In this document: one piece after another, positions 6,779-6,934 of the stretch
How the letters are laid out: the number at the start of each line of letters is the position of its first letter
Position numbering within the stretch: the stretch's first letter is position 1
Source of the DNA: Rhodobiaceae bacterium
GTDB lineage: Bacteria; Pseudomonadota; Alphaproteobacteria; Parvibaculales; Parvibaculaceae
NCBI GenBank assembly: GCA_002746275.1
Contig: NVWR01000001.1
Location: 1,076,961 to 1,083,894 of the forward strand
DNA: 6,934 nucleotides
Direction: 5' to 3'
The notes under the pieces: generated by a model
Databases searched by the model: none
Seen by the model: only the letters and a program-made list of their open reading frames with translations
Told to the model about the DNA's origin: nothing
Position numbers and translations under genes: made by a program

Positions 6779-6934
6779 AGCCGTGTACAAAGGGCTCAAG
6801 CCCCGAGAGACGCATTTTGGGTTCGATGTGAGGCACTTCGCGGGGCGCTGAACTTGCAACCGCCTGCGCAATGGCAGCGATATGCTCCGGTGTTGACCCG
6901 CAACACCCCCCGACAATGTTCACAAATCCACTAT
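6777..6934 (-). CDS. Homocysteine S-methyltransferase subunit of split methionine synthase, only the C-terminus in window
   Basis: The last 51 codons of a gene that continues past the right edge, ending in TAG at 6779-6777. The visible part contains [18 protein letters not shown]. The Cys-Cys pair in GGCCG gives two of the three zinc ligands with which homocysteine methyltransferases bind and deprotonate homocysteine; the third, earlier cysteine is outside the window. The C-terminal MRLSGLEPF is also typical of the MetH homocysteine domain and its link to the folate domain. In E. coli this domain is fused to the N-terminus of MetH, whereas here a stop, 11 bases and a new start separate the two. 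The gene is almost certainly co-transcribed with the large subunit. A free-standing BHMT-like enzyme could carry the same motif, but direct adjacency to a MetH lacking this domain makes the split-subunit reading much more likely. Confidence 0.93.
   Translation of the reverse strand, partial: SGFVNIVGGCCGSTPEHIAAIAQAVASSAPREVPHIEPKMRLSGLEPFVHG

Overview
The window looks like a piece of an alphaproteobacterial chromosome. Three things suggest this: a methionine synthase split into two adjacent genes, a moderately high G+C content, and short dispersed palindromes of the GTCA-CCGG-CTTG-CCGG-TCCA kind that are common between genes in this class. The genus cannot be fixed from the sequence, and no plasmid, phage, insertion-sequence or CRISPR hallmark was seen.

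Layout from left to right. (1) 1-788, plus: an aminoglycoside-phosphotransferase-fold (APH) kinase whose N-terminus lies outside the window. (2) 830-1249, minus: a small four-helix membrane protein of the DUF4345 type, convergent with the kinase. (3) 1427-1969, plus: a pyridoxamine-phosphate-oxidase-like (PPOX) flavin/split-barrel protein, divergent from (2). (4) 2041-3273, plus: a 410-residue, roughly 12-helix transporter resembling the major facilitator superfamily (MFS), with visibly lower G+C than its neighbours. (5) 3301-3437: three palindromic repeat units filling the gap between two convergent genes. (6) 3455-3718, minus: an 87-residue XRE-type helix-turn-helix protein. (7) 3719-4107: a 389-base gap without a convincing gene, rich in inverted repeats and holding two more repeat units. 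(8) 4108-6765, minus: the large methionine synthase subunit (methyltetrahydrofolate, cobalamin and reactivation domains). (9) 6777-6934, minus: the C-terminal end of the companion homocysteine methyltransferase gene.

The only clear functional unit is the two-gene methionine synthase operon on the right. The upstream gene supplies the zinc site that activates homocysteine. The downstream gene supplies the methyl-folate site, the cobalamin carrier and the S-adenosylmethionine-dependent repair domain. The two are 11 bases apart, and the stop codon of the first lies inside the ribosome binding site of the second. The genes on the left look like unrelated single-gene units with their own ribosome binding sites.

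Nothing here amounts to a clearly new multi-gene system. The parts most worth a second look are the palindrome family with compensatory stem changes, the hairpin-rich gap beside the small regulator, and the compositionally distinct transporter.
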